From positions 62,001 to 126,000 of the forward strand of contig JAGKQI010000083.1 of the NCBI GenBank assembly GCA_018806915.1: DNA of 64,000 nt, given 5' to 3'. The position numbers and the translations under genes were made by a program. Every line of letters begins with the position of its first letter. Within the stretch, counting starts at the first letter, position 1. The DNA is from Phytophthora colocasiae (Eukaryota > Oomycota > Peronosporomycetes > Peronosporales > Peronosporaceae). Under the pieces are notes generated by a model that was not told the origin of the DNA, did not search any database, and saw nothing but the letters and a program-made list of their open reading frames with translations. This document shows positions 1-10,266 of this stretch, piece after piece.

Positions 1-841
1 ATCATGTACATCAGAGTTGTAATACCAGAATCGTGACACTTGGGTCTGATCATCGGAGTCTTGTACGTCAGAGTCTGTTCATCGGAAACTGGCAATGTCT
101 GGAATATTGCTTATATAAGCCGGACACATCAGACTTGTGTTACCAGAATCATGTTCGTCAGACTCATGCTCGTCAGACTCATGTACGTCGGACTTCATGT
201 ACGTCGGACTCATGTACGTCAGACTTCATGGTGTGATATCAGAGTTTCCATGCGTGATACCAGAAATCCATGAGTGTTTTTAGGGTGCGGAGCACGTATG
301 CTACAACGCACGAAGTCCAGTTGGGATATGCGCGGGGTGCGCTACGTCCGGTGCGCGATACTTGGTATCTTGTGGGTATAATTATATTCCTTGAACCATC
401 ATCGTCACACAGGACGGCAACGGGATGAGGTCTCTCAGAGATACATTTTTCTGAGAGACTTTCTGCCAACCTTTAGGCACTCATCGTCGGGGAAAGTCCG
501 GTGATCAGACGGAGTGTTATTGTCTCTCGGAGTTTGTGCACTTTTCCGAGGAACACTTCTGATCTCTTGGGCCGCTTTGCAGTACAGGTGAAGGTTAATA
601 TATATAGCGGTTTTCTTCCACAGATCCATTATTGTCGCACGGGACATAACCTCGTCCCACATCTCCCTTTCTCCCACAATCCATTATATGTCCAATCACA
701 TCACAGCGAAACGTCCATATCCACTCGAAAAATCGTAATTAGCAACGTGTCAATGTAGCGCGAAGCAAGGCGCGTATAACAAGCCATCGCACGCATCAAA
801 CGGGGCTCTAGAAGCCGAAGGGCCCGTGTCGACACGACTGT
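1..841. other. Unassigned flank with short degenerate repeats
   Basis: No convincing gene. Between about 40 and 235 a degenerate unit of roughly 14-17 bp (cores CGTCAGACTCATG and CGTCGGACTTCATG) recurs about six times. The rest is non-coding and could be LTR or leader of the gypsy copy that follows, but no second LTR copy is visible so this cannot be shown. Confidence 0.4.
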
Positions 842-1104
842 TTGAAGATCCGAAGAGTTGCCCTGTCTCTGCGCAGAGCCGGGACAATGATGCCGCGCCA
901 TAATCATGTGACAGGTGACCATCATTCAGATGGCACAGTCAGATCCGAGTTTTCAGGCTGCCCCGAGGCCCACACGAATGCCCAGAAGCTCGGAGAGCGA
1001 CCATTATGCGCGCCTGCTCAAGACCTTTCAAATGAGGTGCCCCGCGCCTCGCAACGACACCTACAAGCAAATACGGATGCTTACCTGATACAGCTTGAAG
1101 GTCG

Positions 1105-2892
1105 GTGTCGCACATGCGACGTGGGTCAAGGACGGGCAGGTCTGAACGGTCGTCTGATTCCGCACTTAGTGAGAATCTGAGCTCCTCACTCAAACATGAG
1201 CGAGCGGCGGAGACGTCCTGCAGGAAGGGCGCCGTGGATAGCAAGGCACGCAGGACGACCTACGCGTGTACCAAGGGTGCTACGGATGCGCCTCGGCAGG
1301 GCGAAGACGATGGCGTGCGCCAAGGCAAGATTGAAGACTCAGGGGCGCCAGGAAGGCCGGATGAAGACATAACACCGCAAGGGGAAACGGACCGACGGAC
1401 GACGACGTGTGTAGAAGCGACGAGGACGCCGGAGGACGATCAAATACCTGGAAGAGGTGCTGCAAGAGATGATCCGGCTGTTGGAAGTGGTCTTGATGCC
1501 GGAAGTGACGCGGAAGGACCTGCCGAAGGGGGTGCCGCTCAGGGACCGGATCCCGCCACGAGGAAGCTGGACCCTGTGTGTCGTCTAACGCCCGGTGATC
1601 GGCCAGCGGTTGAGACGAGCGGAGACCCGCCAAGAACTCCAAGGCATGGAGATAGTGAAGAGGTTTTAGAGCAGGATCTCGTGGTTGGATCCCGACCGGG
1701 TCTCGTGGCTGAATCCCAGCCGGACCTCGAGGTCGGTACCCAACCGGATCCTGGAACTTCTGCCCTGTCAGGCTCTACGGTCGGATCGACGAATCCCGCC
1801 GCTAAGGCTCGGCTGAATCCCAGTACTGCGGAAGACCACGCTGATGACGGAGTGTTCATCCACGAGAATGGCGGACCCTACTCAGAGGATCTCGAGAAGG
1901 AGATGGCGGTTCTACCTGTGGTTGGGACGGCAACGGTCGAAGTGAAGATCGAAGATCTCCAAGTGGGGGATCCAGCCTCCAACACACCTGAAGAGATCCA
2001 ACGACTAACGAACGAGATCTGGAAGTACAGACACCTGTTGATTGGGAAGGGTAATGCCCTGCCCCCACCTGCCGTGGGTGCGATCTGTGATATTGACGTG
2101 GGAAACGCGAAGCCAATTACCCAACGGGTACGTAAGGTGGCGCCGCAGTATCGCGAGAAGCTCTCAGATCTGATCAAGGGACTGTTACAAGCAAAGATCA
2201 TTCAAGTCTCCACGTCACCATGGGCCTCGCCAATCGTCGTGATTATCAAGAAGAATGGCGTCGACATCAGGCTCTGTATCGACTACAGGCTGGTGAATAG
2301 CTTGACGAGGCTGATGGTATATCCTATGCCTTTTATCAATGATCTACTGGAGGATCTCGACGCCGTGTTGTGGTACTGTTCTCTCGATATGGCTAGTGGT
2401 TTTTGGGTTGTGTCTAGGACGGATCGCGCGAGAGCCATCTCGGCATTCATTACCCTGTTTGGATTGTTTGAGTGGAACCGAATGCCGTTTGGTCTCAAGA
2501 ATGCCCCGCAGATCTACCAGCGTTTGTTGGACAACGCACTCTATGGATTCCTACGAATCCCGCCCACGGCCGGATCCGGATCCGCGTTGGATATCTTCCG
2601 AGATGGGATCCCGGAGACGGATGGTAAACAGTCTGTACTCGGGCGAAGGTCATACATTGATGACATCCTAGTGACCGCCGGATCCTGGGATCACCTATGT
2701 GAACGAGTGCGGCTACTACTGGAGGCTTGTGATAAGTGGAACCTGTCGATCAGCGTGGCCAAGAGTTTTTGGGGCTTGAAGAAGGTCGACTACTTGGGGC
2801 ACCGAGTGTCTGGCGAGGGACTAGAGGCACATCCGAAGGATCGAGAAGCGCTGGTGGATCTCGCATACTGCGAGCTATGCAATCGTTCCTAG
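1105..2892 (+). pseudogene. Gypsy-1 pol, linker plus reverse transcriptase N-terminal part
   Basis: Open frame of 595 codons; the first codon is GTG with ATG three codons later, so the true start is unknown. The first ~250 residues are low complexity with a repeated VVGSRPGLVAESQPDLEVG-type unit. From about 1930 it aligns with family A pol, followed by RT core motifs: the SPWASPIVVI/KNGVDIRLCIDYR block, SLDMASGFW, the FGLKNAPQIYQRL block and the YIDD catalytic box near 2655. At about 2870 the frame slips and the reading ends in a stop, while the continuation (MQSFLGSLNYYARF) is in another frame. RT would copy the element RNA into cDNA. Confidence 0.85.
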
Positions 2893-3935
2893 GTAGTTTA
2901 AACTACTACGCTCGATTCATCGAAGATATGGCAGTCTACGCGTCGGTGCTGTACGAACTGAGAGAAGTCAATTTTGCAGAATTGAGATCCAGCAACAGGA
3001 TCCTGCAGTCGATCGGACCCGTCCGCGAGGATCCGAGGGATCCAACCGATCCAAGAGATCTGGATGAGAAGTGGATCCGTGCTTCAGCCGCTTTCGAGGC
3101 TCTGAAGGGAAAGATCGCTACGACCCCTACACTTCGGCACTTCGATCCCGATAAGCAACCCGTGGTAATCGTTTACGCCAGCGAGTGGGCCATTTCGGCC
3201 TCATTAACGCAGGATCACAATGGGATTTACATGCCAGCGATGTTCGTCAGTAGATCTCTGAAGCCGAACGAAGTGAACTATGGGATCGTGGAGAAGGAAG
3301 TGCTGGCCTTGCTTAGGATCCTGGATGTCGGATATTCCATGTTGGTTGGACGATGGATCCGTATCCTAACCAGGCATTCTACCCTCGGATGGCTGTTCCG
3401 ATCTACCGGATTACAAGGAAGATTGGGTCCATGGGCAGCGTTATTATCACCTTGGGCCTTGGAGATCACGAAGTGTGCCAAGGGGGAAGACGAGATCCTC
3501 GGATCCCTCGCCGCAAGTATCACCCCGAGATCCGAGGTGGATGAAGCTCTGATGAACATCGCCCCAAGGAAGGAACCACGCCGAACGATCCAGATGCCAG
3601 TACTGACTGTAAAGCCGGACGAGGAATTGTGGGTGGTTAGTTTCGATGGATCCGCCAGGGTAAAACGTGGTGGAGGATCTTTCAGTGCGATCGTATGGGA
3701 GTTGCCCGAATGGAAGGTGATTAAAGCAGCGTCTCGATATGCAGAGAGCCTGACAGTCAACGAAGCGGAGTACAACGGACTTTTATTGTGTTTCGAGTTA
3801 CTCGAGGATCTGACTAAGGGGCGACTTATCATCTGCGGAGATTCGAATCTGGTCATTCGCCAGATGCGTGGCGAGATCGATTGCAAGGCGCCGGCCCTGA
3901 CGTTACTAAGGGAGAAGGCGCTAGTGCGACTCTGA
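2866..3935 (+). pseudogene. Gypsy-1 pol, RT connection and RNase H
   Basis: Continues RT after the frameshift near 2870: the SLNYYARFIED thumb/connection motif, then RNase H. A tethered RNase H-like stretch (VVIVYASEWAISASL; NYGIVEKEVLALL) is followed by a second, Ribonuclease-H-fold domain (VSFDGSARVKRGGGSFSAIVWELP; NEAEYNGLLL; ICGDSNLVIRQMRGEI), an arrangement shared with family A in this window. A TGA at 3933-3935 ends the frame; the expected continuation lies in another frame, so a second frameshift lies close by. Confidence 0.8.
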
Positions 3936-3949
3936 GAATGGCCGGATCA

Positions 3950-4296
3950 TGACTTGTTACAGTTAAACGAGCGTGGAACGCAAGTGCCGACAGCTTGGCT
4001 AGCGCAGCACTGCAGCGAGAGAACGGAACTACAGTCGACCAAGGGGTGGATCGCGAGGATCTCGCTACCCTAAATCGATTGGATGAGATCCTAACCTCAG
4101 GATCCGAGTATCCGACTCCACGGATCAGTGCAGTCACCACCCGAAGACAGGCTAGAGAGGGGCGACCCCGAGTACTCGACGAAGAGTCCTGAGGATCGAC
4201 CGAATCCGACGATCCCAAGATGAAGAAATATGGATCTTCAACCTGAAGTCGTTCCTGCGAGGACAGCTGACGGATCTGACGGCGGCTGAAGCCAAG
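3950..4296 (+). pseudogene. Gypsy-1 pol, RNase H to integrase linker (degenerate)
   Basis: Short frame (3995-4192) whose product LASAALQREN...LNRLDEIL matches the RNase H-integrase linker of family A. It ends at a TGA at 4190-4192, after which similarity resumes in another frame and runs into the integrase frame. Confidence 0.65.
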
Positions 4297-5456
4297 ATGC
4301 GCCGTCTGCTACCAGACAACTTCGAGTTGGACGAGGATGGGTTGCTGTTCTATTGCGCACCCTCACGAAAAGCAGAGGCTGATCGAGACGGATTGCTACG
4401 ACTGGTTATACCTGAGACGCTCAAGACCGACCTGTTGCATCACTATCATAACAGTCTAGAGGGAGGTCATCAAGGGATTGGCCGTACGTACCAGAGGATT
4501 AAGGATCATTTCTACTGGAGAGGACTTTTCAAGTCGGTACAACAGTTTGTCGGAGAGTGTGTAGACTGTGAGACGGACAAGGGGCGACCCACAATTCGTG
4601 GTGTGTCGCCAGGCAATATCCAAGCCACTTACCCGTTCCAAGTGATTGCCATGGACCACATACCCTCGTTGCCGAGGTCCGAGAAAGGAAATACAGAGCT
4701 GCTGGTATGGGTGGATCTCTTCACCGGTTATGTGATCGTCAATGCTAATAACACGCGAACGGCCCAGGCCATCGCGGAGTCCTACGAGATCTGCGTGTTT
4801 CGCCAGTTTGCCGCCAGCCAGGTGATCCGACACGACCGGGAACCCGGGCTTATGTCCGATTTCTTTCGCGCTTTCAACCGGATCCTAGGCCAGCGCCAGA
4901 GAGCCACTATGGCTTATCGACCACAGTCGAATGGCACGGCCGAGCGGATGGTGCAGACGATTACTCGAGCAATCAAGATGTACGTCCAGGACCCCGACCA
5001 ACGAGATCGGGACGAGTACGCCGAACGCTTGACCTTCGCTTTGAACACCGCGCAAGATCGGACTAGGGGCGACACACCGTTCTACCTCGCCCATGGCTGG
5101 GATCCCAAGACAACGCTGGAGGCAACGCTCTCCGTAGGGAACACTGGACGCCGTGATGCGGATCCACGACGCTGGAGGTACCAAATCCAGCGGCACTATC
5201 AACTGGCCAGAGCTGAGGTGAATGACCGCCTGAAACAGGCGATCTCGGATCGTGCCGACCGGCAGAATGAAAACACGACTCAACACTCCATCGAGGTCGG
5301 ATCCCAAGTGTGGCTGTTCCTAGACAGGGTCAAGGAAGGATACGCAAAGAAGTTGGCTCACCTGTGGCATGGGCCGTTCTGTGTAGCGGAGATGACAAAC
5401 GAGTATGCCGCCCGCCTGGAGATCGCCGGTACAGACTACCACTTGTTCCCAGGAGT
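4297..5456 (+). pseudogene. Gypsy-1 integrase, 3' truncated
   Basis: Integrase joins retroelement cDNA to host DNA. Visible in order: zinc-binding HHCC region (HHYHNSLEGGHQGIG then CVDCETDKG), the DDE core (first D in IAMDHIPSLPR, second in IRHDREPGLMSDFF, E in SNGTAERMVQ), then the C-terminal region with the WLFLDRVKEGYAKKLAHLWHGPF motif. Similarity to A1/A2 stops at LFPGVH (about 5456), just where A2 continues into its chromodomain. The open frame runs on to 5595 but that tail is antisense sequence of element B. The chromodomain is missing. Confidence 0.85.
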
Positions 5457-6311
5457 ACACAGTTGTGTCACTAGACGGTTGAACGTGGCAGGTGCGTTCG
5501 AGAGCCCTTGGGGCATTACGAGCCACTCCCAGAGCATACCGCTCGGGGTGCTCACCGCTGTAAGCGGGATATCACTGGCTCGCATGAGCAGCTGATAGTA
5601 GCCGTCGACTAAGTCGAGCGCACTATACATGGTGCAGCCCACCATGTTGTTCTGAAAAACATCCTTCCTAGGAATCGGTGTTTGTGCCGGAATAGTGGCA
5701 GCGTTGAGCTTATTGAAAGCGTGACCGATACGCCACTTGCCATTCGGCTCTCTGACACAGAACGTTGGTGCGGAGTGTAGAGACTTGCTCTCGCGCACAA
5801 GGCCCGCAGCGTGCTTCGCACGGAAGAAGACGTCAATGACGTCGCACTGCTCTTTGGGAAGAGGACACTACCGGGTTACGCAGTATTTAGTTCCGGGAAC
5901 TAAGTCAATCTCATGACGCACGCCTCGGTCAGGAGGTAAGCCATTCGGTGGGTCCTTCGAGACAACGTCTCCATATTCCTTCAGCAAGGAGTAAAAGGGA
6001 TCCAAGGGATTCTTGAGGATCTCCGATCCGTTCCTGGCGTTCAACGCCTTCTTGACCTCGGTCAAGACGGACTCATCCACGACGGACGATGAGTTTAACT
6101 CTTCTTCAGGCCGAACGATGATCACCTCGGCAAGTTCGCCAGCCTTCAAGGCATCGCCAAAGTCGACGAACGACATCTCCTCTAACTCAAGGAGTTTGTC
6201 GACACTCGGCAGTCTGTGCAGCTGGACACTGCCTTCGGCACTGCCGTCCACTCCATCGACCAGAGTGTATAGCTGCCCACAGCCCTCCTGTGCGTTGGCA
6301 CTTGACGTCAC
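5457..6311 (-). pseudogene. Element B reverse transcriptase, N-terminal half
   Basis: Starts with a linker (LNSSSVVDESVLTEVKKAL; LLKEYGDVVSKDPPNGLPPDRGVRHEIDLVPGT) shared with element C, then RT fingers/palm (SAPTFCVREPNGKWRI; SALDLVDGYYQLLM; GMLWEWLVMPQGLSNAPATFNR). The YxDD box is absent here because the element is split just before it. A TAG at 5868-5870 replaces the Gln expected in the TRQWPLP motif, so even this half is dead. Confidence 0.85.
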
Positions 6312-6544
6312 GGACGACTCAGACGCAGTGCATCTTGCCTGAGGGCCTTACGACGTCGTCGTCTAGCCGACGAACGTCCACTCGACGGAGTACGTGCCGC
6401 CACACAGGTTTTGGCCTTGCCCGGCCCAGTGTCAGTGACACTCAGTGACTGACTCGGTCTACCGCCGACATCACTAGACGGAGTACGTGCCGCCCCACAG
6501 TTCACGGCCTGGAAAGGCCCGATGCCATCAGCATCCAGTGACGG

Positions 6545-7231
6545 TCAATGACCAGCGTCACTCGGCGGAGTACGTGCCGCCCCACAGGGGTTACGTGGGC
6601 TTTGCCCACACGTTGACTCACTGTCAACCAGCGCTACGCGCTCAACAGGACTGCGGTCCTCGCACTCGGTGCTGTCCACTAACTCGGACACACCGACTTC
6701 CAGCATCATAGCCGACTCGGCTCGATGCTCGCGCCAATAGCGCTTCTGCTTCCTAGCAGAGGTGGGTTCATGACTTGCCAAAGCTCCACTAGGAGAGAAG
6801 TGCGTAGCACCTAAGGTCTTCGACCTCCAATCGATCCATGGCTCGTGGCGCTCCAGCCACGCCATACCAAGGATGAGGTCGTACCTCGAATCCAGGTCCA
6901 AGACCAAGCAGCGTTCCACGCTGTCGAAGTCCAAGAACTTCAGCCGCAGGTCCATGGGGACCTTGGCTGCCGTGACACGGACGCCCGTCGCTAGACGGAC
7001 AGTGACGGTGTCACCTCTTCGCGCTCGAAGCGCCTCAGCATATTGCTGACTACCCTCAACGGTGGAGCGTCTGACATAGTTGCCAGACGCCCCCGAATCG
7101 ATCAACACGATCCATGGCTTCTCGAAGCCCTTCACGTCCACCTGGACGACCAGCAAGCCCTGCTTGCTCACACGTTCCGTGTTCAAGAGCACGGAGCTCT
7201 TCGGGGCTGAGCCCCAGTGCCTCTCACGCAC
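6545..7231 (-). pseudogene. Element B retropepsin-type protease region
   Basis: 228-codon frame containing the aspartic protease motif IVLIDSGASGNYVRR and the typical later flap/hydrophobic segments (LATGVRV; RCLVLDLDSRYDLILGMAWLERHEPWIDW). The same order of motifs occurs in element C (ALVDSGASNNFVR ... LVLGMPWLARHDPVINW). The tail after the protease is low complexity. It lies between gag and RT as expected, but is in a different frame from both neighbours. Confidence 0.8.
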
Positions 7232-7282
7232 TGCAGAACTCAGTTCTTCCCCAGTAGACCGCCCCGCGTCTACTGGGAGCGT

Positions 7283-8185
7283 CTACTGGGAGTCGGCGTT
7301 TCCCTGGGCAGAGCCCAAAGCGGGACCCGCGGCAGGGTTGCGGCCATACTGGCCGGCGCGCTCCTTGCGCAGAGGACAGTTGGGCCTCAGATGTGTGGGA
7401 CTATCACACGTGTAGCACCGGCGGGTGCTCATACGCTGCACCGCAACCCGTAGTTCGGCTACTTCGTCTTCAGCATAGCTGAGGTCCATAGGCTCGGGTC
7501 CACCGGACCCTGTGCTGTTAGCACCGACCCTCGACAACTTAAAGTTGTGTTCGGCATTCAATGCCACGCTGACAGCGTCTTCGAAGCTGCGGGGGCTCTG
7601 ACAGAATGCCTCCGTCCTGGCCACGCCAGCTCGCAAGCCTTCCACGAAGATGGTCACAGCGACCACCTCTGGAAGAGGATCGGCAGCCATGCCGGCAATG
7701 AGCGTGCGCAGCTCTTAGACATAGTCCACCAGATCCTTCTTGCCTTGACGGCAAGCAAGGAAGCGTGATCGCACGCGATACGCCTGGTTAGGCGGAGCAA
7801 ACACTTGCGTGAGCTTGGCCTTTAGCTCACCCCAAGTGGGGAAGGCCGCTTCCACCGACGTCCCAGACGTCAAAGCCCATTCTCGTGCTCGCCCTTCGAG
7901 CTTAGAGATGGCAAACGCCACGCGTTGTCCCTCCAACTGGAGCATAGCGGCCCCCATGGCCGTTTCGACCTCTCGGGTCCACAGCAGGAGGGTATCTCCC
8001 TCCTCCCGTGGAAGGTCTTCACGCTGAGCGTGACGGGTTTAGCTCTCGGAGCGGGGGTAACCCCTTTTACATTCCGCTGAATGTGCTCGACGAGAGCGTT
8101 CTCGTACGAGGCAAATGCCTCGAGGCGCGCGTTGACGGCCTCCGGCCCTTGAGACGCAAGGTGCGCCATACCTTCAGGGCCTGCA
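7283..8185 (-). pseudogene. Element B gag (capsid and zinc knuckle), broken
   Basis: Gag would form the particle and bind element RNA. The capsid-like part is visible (MQLEGQRVAFAISKLEGRA; FPTWGELKAKLTQVFAPP; SRFLACRQGKKDLVDYV), followed by the PMDLS motif common before gypsy zinc knuckles and one knuckle CYTCDSPTHLRPNC (CX2CX4HX4C). A frame change near 7990 separates the N-terminal part (MAHLASQGPEAVNARLEAF...) from the capsid core, and an in-frame TAA near 7715 interrupts it. Non-functional as it stands. Confidence 0.8.
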
Positions 8186-8316
8186 AGGATGTAAGCTTGT
8201 TAAGCGTGTCCTGCTGACTCGGAGTCAAGTGAGCGTATGCTTCTTGCTTCTTGCTCCATTCTCACAGAGAAACAGTCTTCAACTCAGGAGTTGGATTGAC
8301 TACAAATGCTACCAGA

Positions 8317-8338
8317 TGCAGCGGGGCTGCAAGTTGTG
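8317..8338 (-). repeat. Last 22 nt of element B 5' LTR
   Basis: On the minus strand this reads CACAACTTGCAGCCCCGCTGCA, matching the end of the 3' LTR of B (ending at 21113) with a few differences. It directly abuts the 2-nt spacer and the TGGTAGCA primer-binding-like site. Confidence 0.75.
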
Positions 8339-8736
8339 GTAACGGGGATGTTACACGAATGTTTCTTGTTGGTGTGTGACACACGTGGATACATTTATGT
8401 GGCTACATAATGGTGTGTGACACTCATGGATACATTTATATTGGTACATAATGGTGTGGCACACACGAGTAGATACGTAGATGGCCTCAGAGCCACACGT
8501 TGCATTTTGATTAGGATTTAGTAAGTTAGATAATAAATCCGTTACATTTAGGACTAGGGCAATAAAGTCAATAAAAATCAGTTTGCATTTTACATAGTTA
8601 TGTTAGTTCCTTTATTATAGGGACACTGATTGTTTGAGTCCCGTATTTGGTGGACTTCTTGGTTCTTGTATAGAACCGAAGGCTAGCGCCTTGCAAGCAG
8701 GACTCTACGAGTCAACTAAACTTCCTCTGTGTGGTG
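8339..8736 (+). repeat. Element B 5' LTR body, flipped relative to its own ends
   Basis: Matches the 3' LTR at 20732-21113 from its second base (GTAACGGGGATG...) to ...CTCTGTGTGGTG, and carries an extra tandem repeat of about 40 bp near 8390-8445. Its orientation is plus, whereas the LTR end (8317-8338) and the gag beside it are minus. The first LTR base and the target duplication (8737-8742) lie at the other side. Flipping this block alone rebuilds a continuous LTR flanked by GCCCT, so the LTR body itself has been inverted. Confidence 0.75.
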
Positions 8737-8737
8737 A

Positions 8738-8742
8738 AGGGC
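8738..8742. repeat. Target-site duplication of element B, left copy
   Basis: AGGGC on plus (GCCCT on minus) next to the displaced LTR first base. The right copy GCCCT lies at 21114-21118 directly after the 3' LTR. The pairing is inferred across the inversion. Confidence 0.55.
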
Positions 8743-9678
8743 CTCGTCGAGCACGGCATAAAAACGACCTTTCGTGTACGGCGCGACTGTAGGTCTTCAT
8801 CCTTGGCCTTCTTTTAGCTGTGTGCATTCTTCAGTATCCCCGAGATTGTCGGCTGTTCAGGCTGTTTGTTTAGCACAAACTCCTTTTTGGCTTTCTCATC
8901 GAGTTCAGTTTGGGTCATGGATGATCGTTGTGACGGGGGTCACACAGCACTTCACACAGAGGCAGGCTTGGAGTATACAAACTCCTAGTGAACGGCAGCT
9001 CACTCGGTACCCAAAGACTTGGGGAGACTAACTAAGATTAGGTAGATTTAAGACTGAATATATTATAGATACTTGTTAGCTTGGCCTGCAATACAAATTA
9101 AAAGATATCTATAGTAAAACCTATATAGAAGGTGATAGGTGGCTGCAAAGCCACCTGCCACGTGTCACCATGATGTGTGACATACCAAATGTATCCACTT
9201 CGGAAGAGTGACAAAGGACACTCTTCAATGTAACACCGTTACATCCTCCCCCATTTAGATTCGACTCTCGTCCAATCAGAGAAGAGAGAAAATCTCTTTC
9301 ACATTTCTCTCTTCAATGTCGAAATCGATCGACCTGCCGCTAGCTCTTATCGCTACGGCTTCTGCTCTCACAGAGCACAGGGCGCACTGCCAGCGCGTAC
9401 CAGGCTTCCTTGGAAGCTCAGCAACATGTCTGCAAAGGGTGCAAACCCAGACGCGCAAGCGTCTTCACGGAAGAAGGCTGCAAAGCCATTCCAAGCCAGC
9501 CAAGCCTCGCGGCAAGGCTTCGGCACTCCATGAGGCCACCGATGTGGCCTCCAGGGCTCTTAGCTCGCCCAGCAGCACTGCTGCAATGGCTAGCCCTAGC
9601 CAAAGGCACGGTAGATCTCCGTCCATACCGCCTGATACTCGACCGAATCCTCGGTTCGAATATAGGGACCATAGTCCC
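8743..9678 (-). mobile_element. 3' end of another gypsy element (E): antisense-ORF region, polypurine tract, LTR
   Basis: Read on the minus strand: non-coding sequence (9678-9253), a polypurine tract GGGGGAGGA (9252-9244), then an LTR starting TGTAACGGTGTTACA at 9243 and running to about 8743, where element B's target duplication sits. The LTR start resembles but differs from those of B and C. No protease, RT or integrase of this element is present. On the plus strand a frame opens at 9426, antisense to the element, as in element C. Confidence 0.65.
9426..9530 (+). pseudogene. Antisense ORF start of element E (fragment)
   Basis: ATG at 9426 followed by about 35 codons with a plausible start (MSAKGANPDAQASSRKKAAK) and then a stop. 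Its place and direction (antisense, starting within 200 bp of the 3' LTR) equal those of the antisense ORF in element C, which also begins with an A/P/S-rich stretch. No function is known to me. Confidence 0.35.
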
Positions 9679-10263
9679 TTCAGGCCCCTGCGGGCATTCG
9701 CACAGACGTACTTTGACGACGTGTTCGTCCACAGTCAGGCCTACCGCGGCAAGACTGACGCCGAGGTGCACGTGGAACACGTGAGAGCTGTGCTCGAGTG
9801 CATGCGCACGAACAAGTTGTACGGCCAACGCGGACAAGTGCGTCTTTGGCGCGGAAGAAATCCCTTTCTAGGGTGCTTCATTGGGAAGCATGGCCTTCGT
9901 GCTGATCCAGCAAAGGTCAAGGCCATTGTGGACTGGCCGGTCCCCTTGAACCAGAAGGACTTGCGTAAGTGGCTTGGCTTAGCCAATTACTTGCACAAGT
10001 ACAGCGAGAACTACGGTGAGTTGGCTCGGCCACTGACGGATCTCCTTAAGAAGGATACCGATTGGATATGGCGTGCTGAGCACGAGATGGCGTTCACTCA
10101 CATCAAGGACAGCCTGCTTCAGGCACCGATACTGGCGTTGCCAGAGCCTGATCGTCCGTTAATTGTCGTCTGTGACGCCTCGGACTTTGCCACCGGCAGT
10201 GCTTTGCTACAAGCGGACGCCGAAGGGCGCGAACGCGTTATCGTGTTTGAGTCTCGGCAGCTT
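9679..10263 (+). pseudogene. Element B RT C-terminal half and tethered RNase H start
   Basis: Begins FRPLRAFAQTYFDDVFVHS, containing the YFDD form of the RT catalytic box. A stretch at about 9823-9870 is read out of frame; two compensating single-base shifts flank it, because another frame there gives the normal KCVFGAEEIPFLGC-type residues. The RT thumb follows (WLGLANYLHKYSENYGELARPLTDLLKK) and the RNase H start (LIVVCDASDFATGSALLQ). A TGA at 10264-10266 stops it in frame with the next segment. The open frame extends upstream to 9316 into unrelated sequence. Confidence 0.85.
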
Positions 10264-10266
10264 TGA

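Larger units (their letters stand above)
1105..5456 (+). mobile_element. Truncated Ty3/gypsy retrotransposon (gypsy-1, related to family A)
   Basis: The order reverse transcriptase, RNase H, integrase is that of a Ty3/gypsy pol gene, and the protein matches family A elements A1/A2 throughout. No capsid, zinc knuckle or protease is recognisable upstream; the first 800 bp encode a low-complexity acidic/proline-rich stretch. The element stops abruptly at about 5456, inside the integrase C-terminus, where the inverted half of element B begins. At least three frame changes break it. Like family A it is rich in GATC and GGATCC. Confidence 0.9.
5457..8338 (-). mobile_element. Element B (Ty3/gypsy), inverted 5' half: LTR end, PBS, gag, protease, RT N-terminus
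   Basis: Read on the minus strand this is the 5' half of a chromodomain gypsy element: last 22 nt of an LTR (8317-8338), a primer-binding-like site (TGGTAGCATTTGTAG, ending near 8314), gag, protease, and RT up to residues ...FNRLVTQL at 5457. The remaining RT begins on the opposite strand at 9679 (FRPLRAFAQTYFDD). Compared with element C, the two halves fit with no residue missing or repeated, so this is one element split by inversion (or by an assembly error). Confidence 0.85.

Noticed and set aside
1..841. 5' LTR of gypsy-1
   Set aside because: No second LTR copy, no primer-binding site resembling the other families, and no TG...CA borders that could be defended.
3278..3886. Long minus-strand ORF opposite gypsy-1 RNase H (and similar mirrors in A1/A2)
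   Set aside because: Exact antisense shadow of a clearly coding region.
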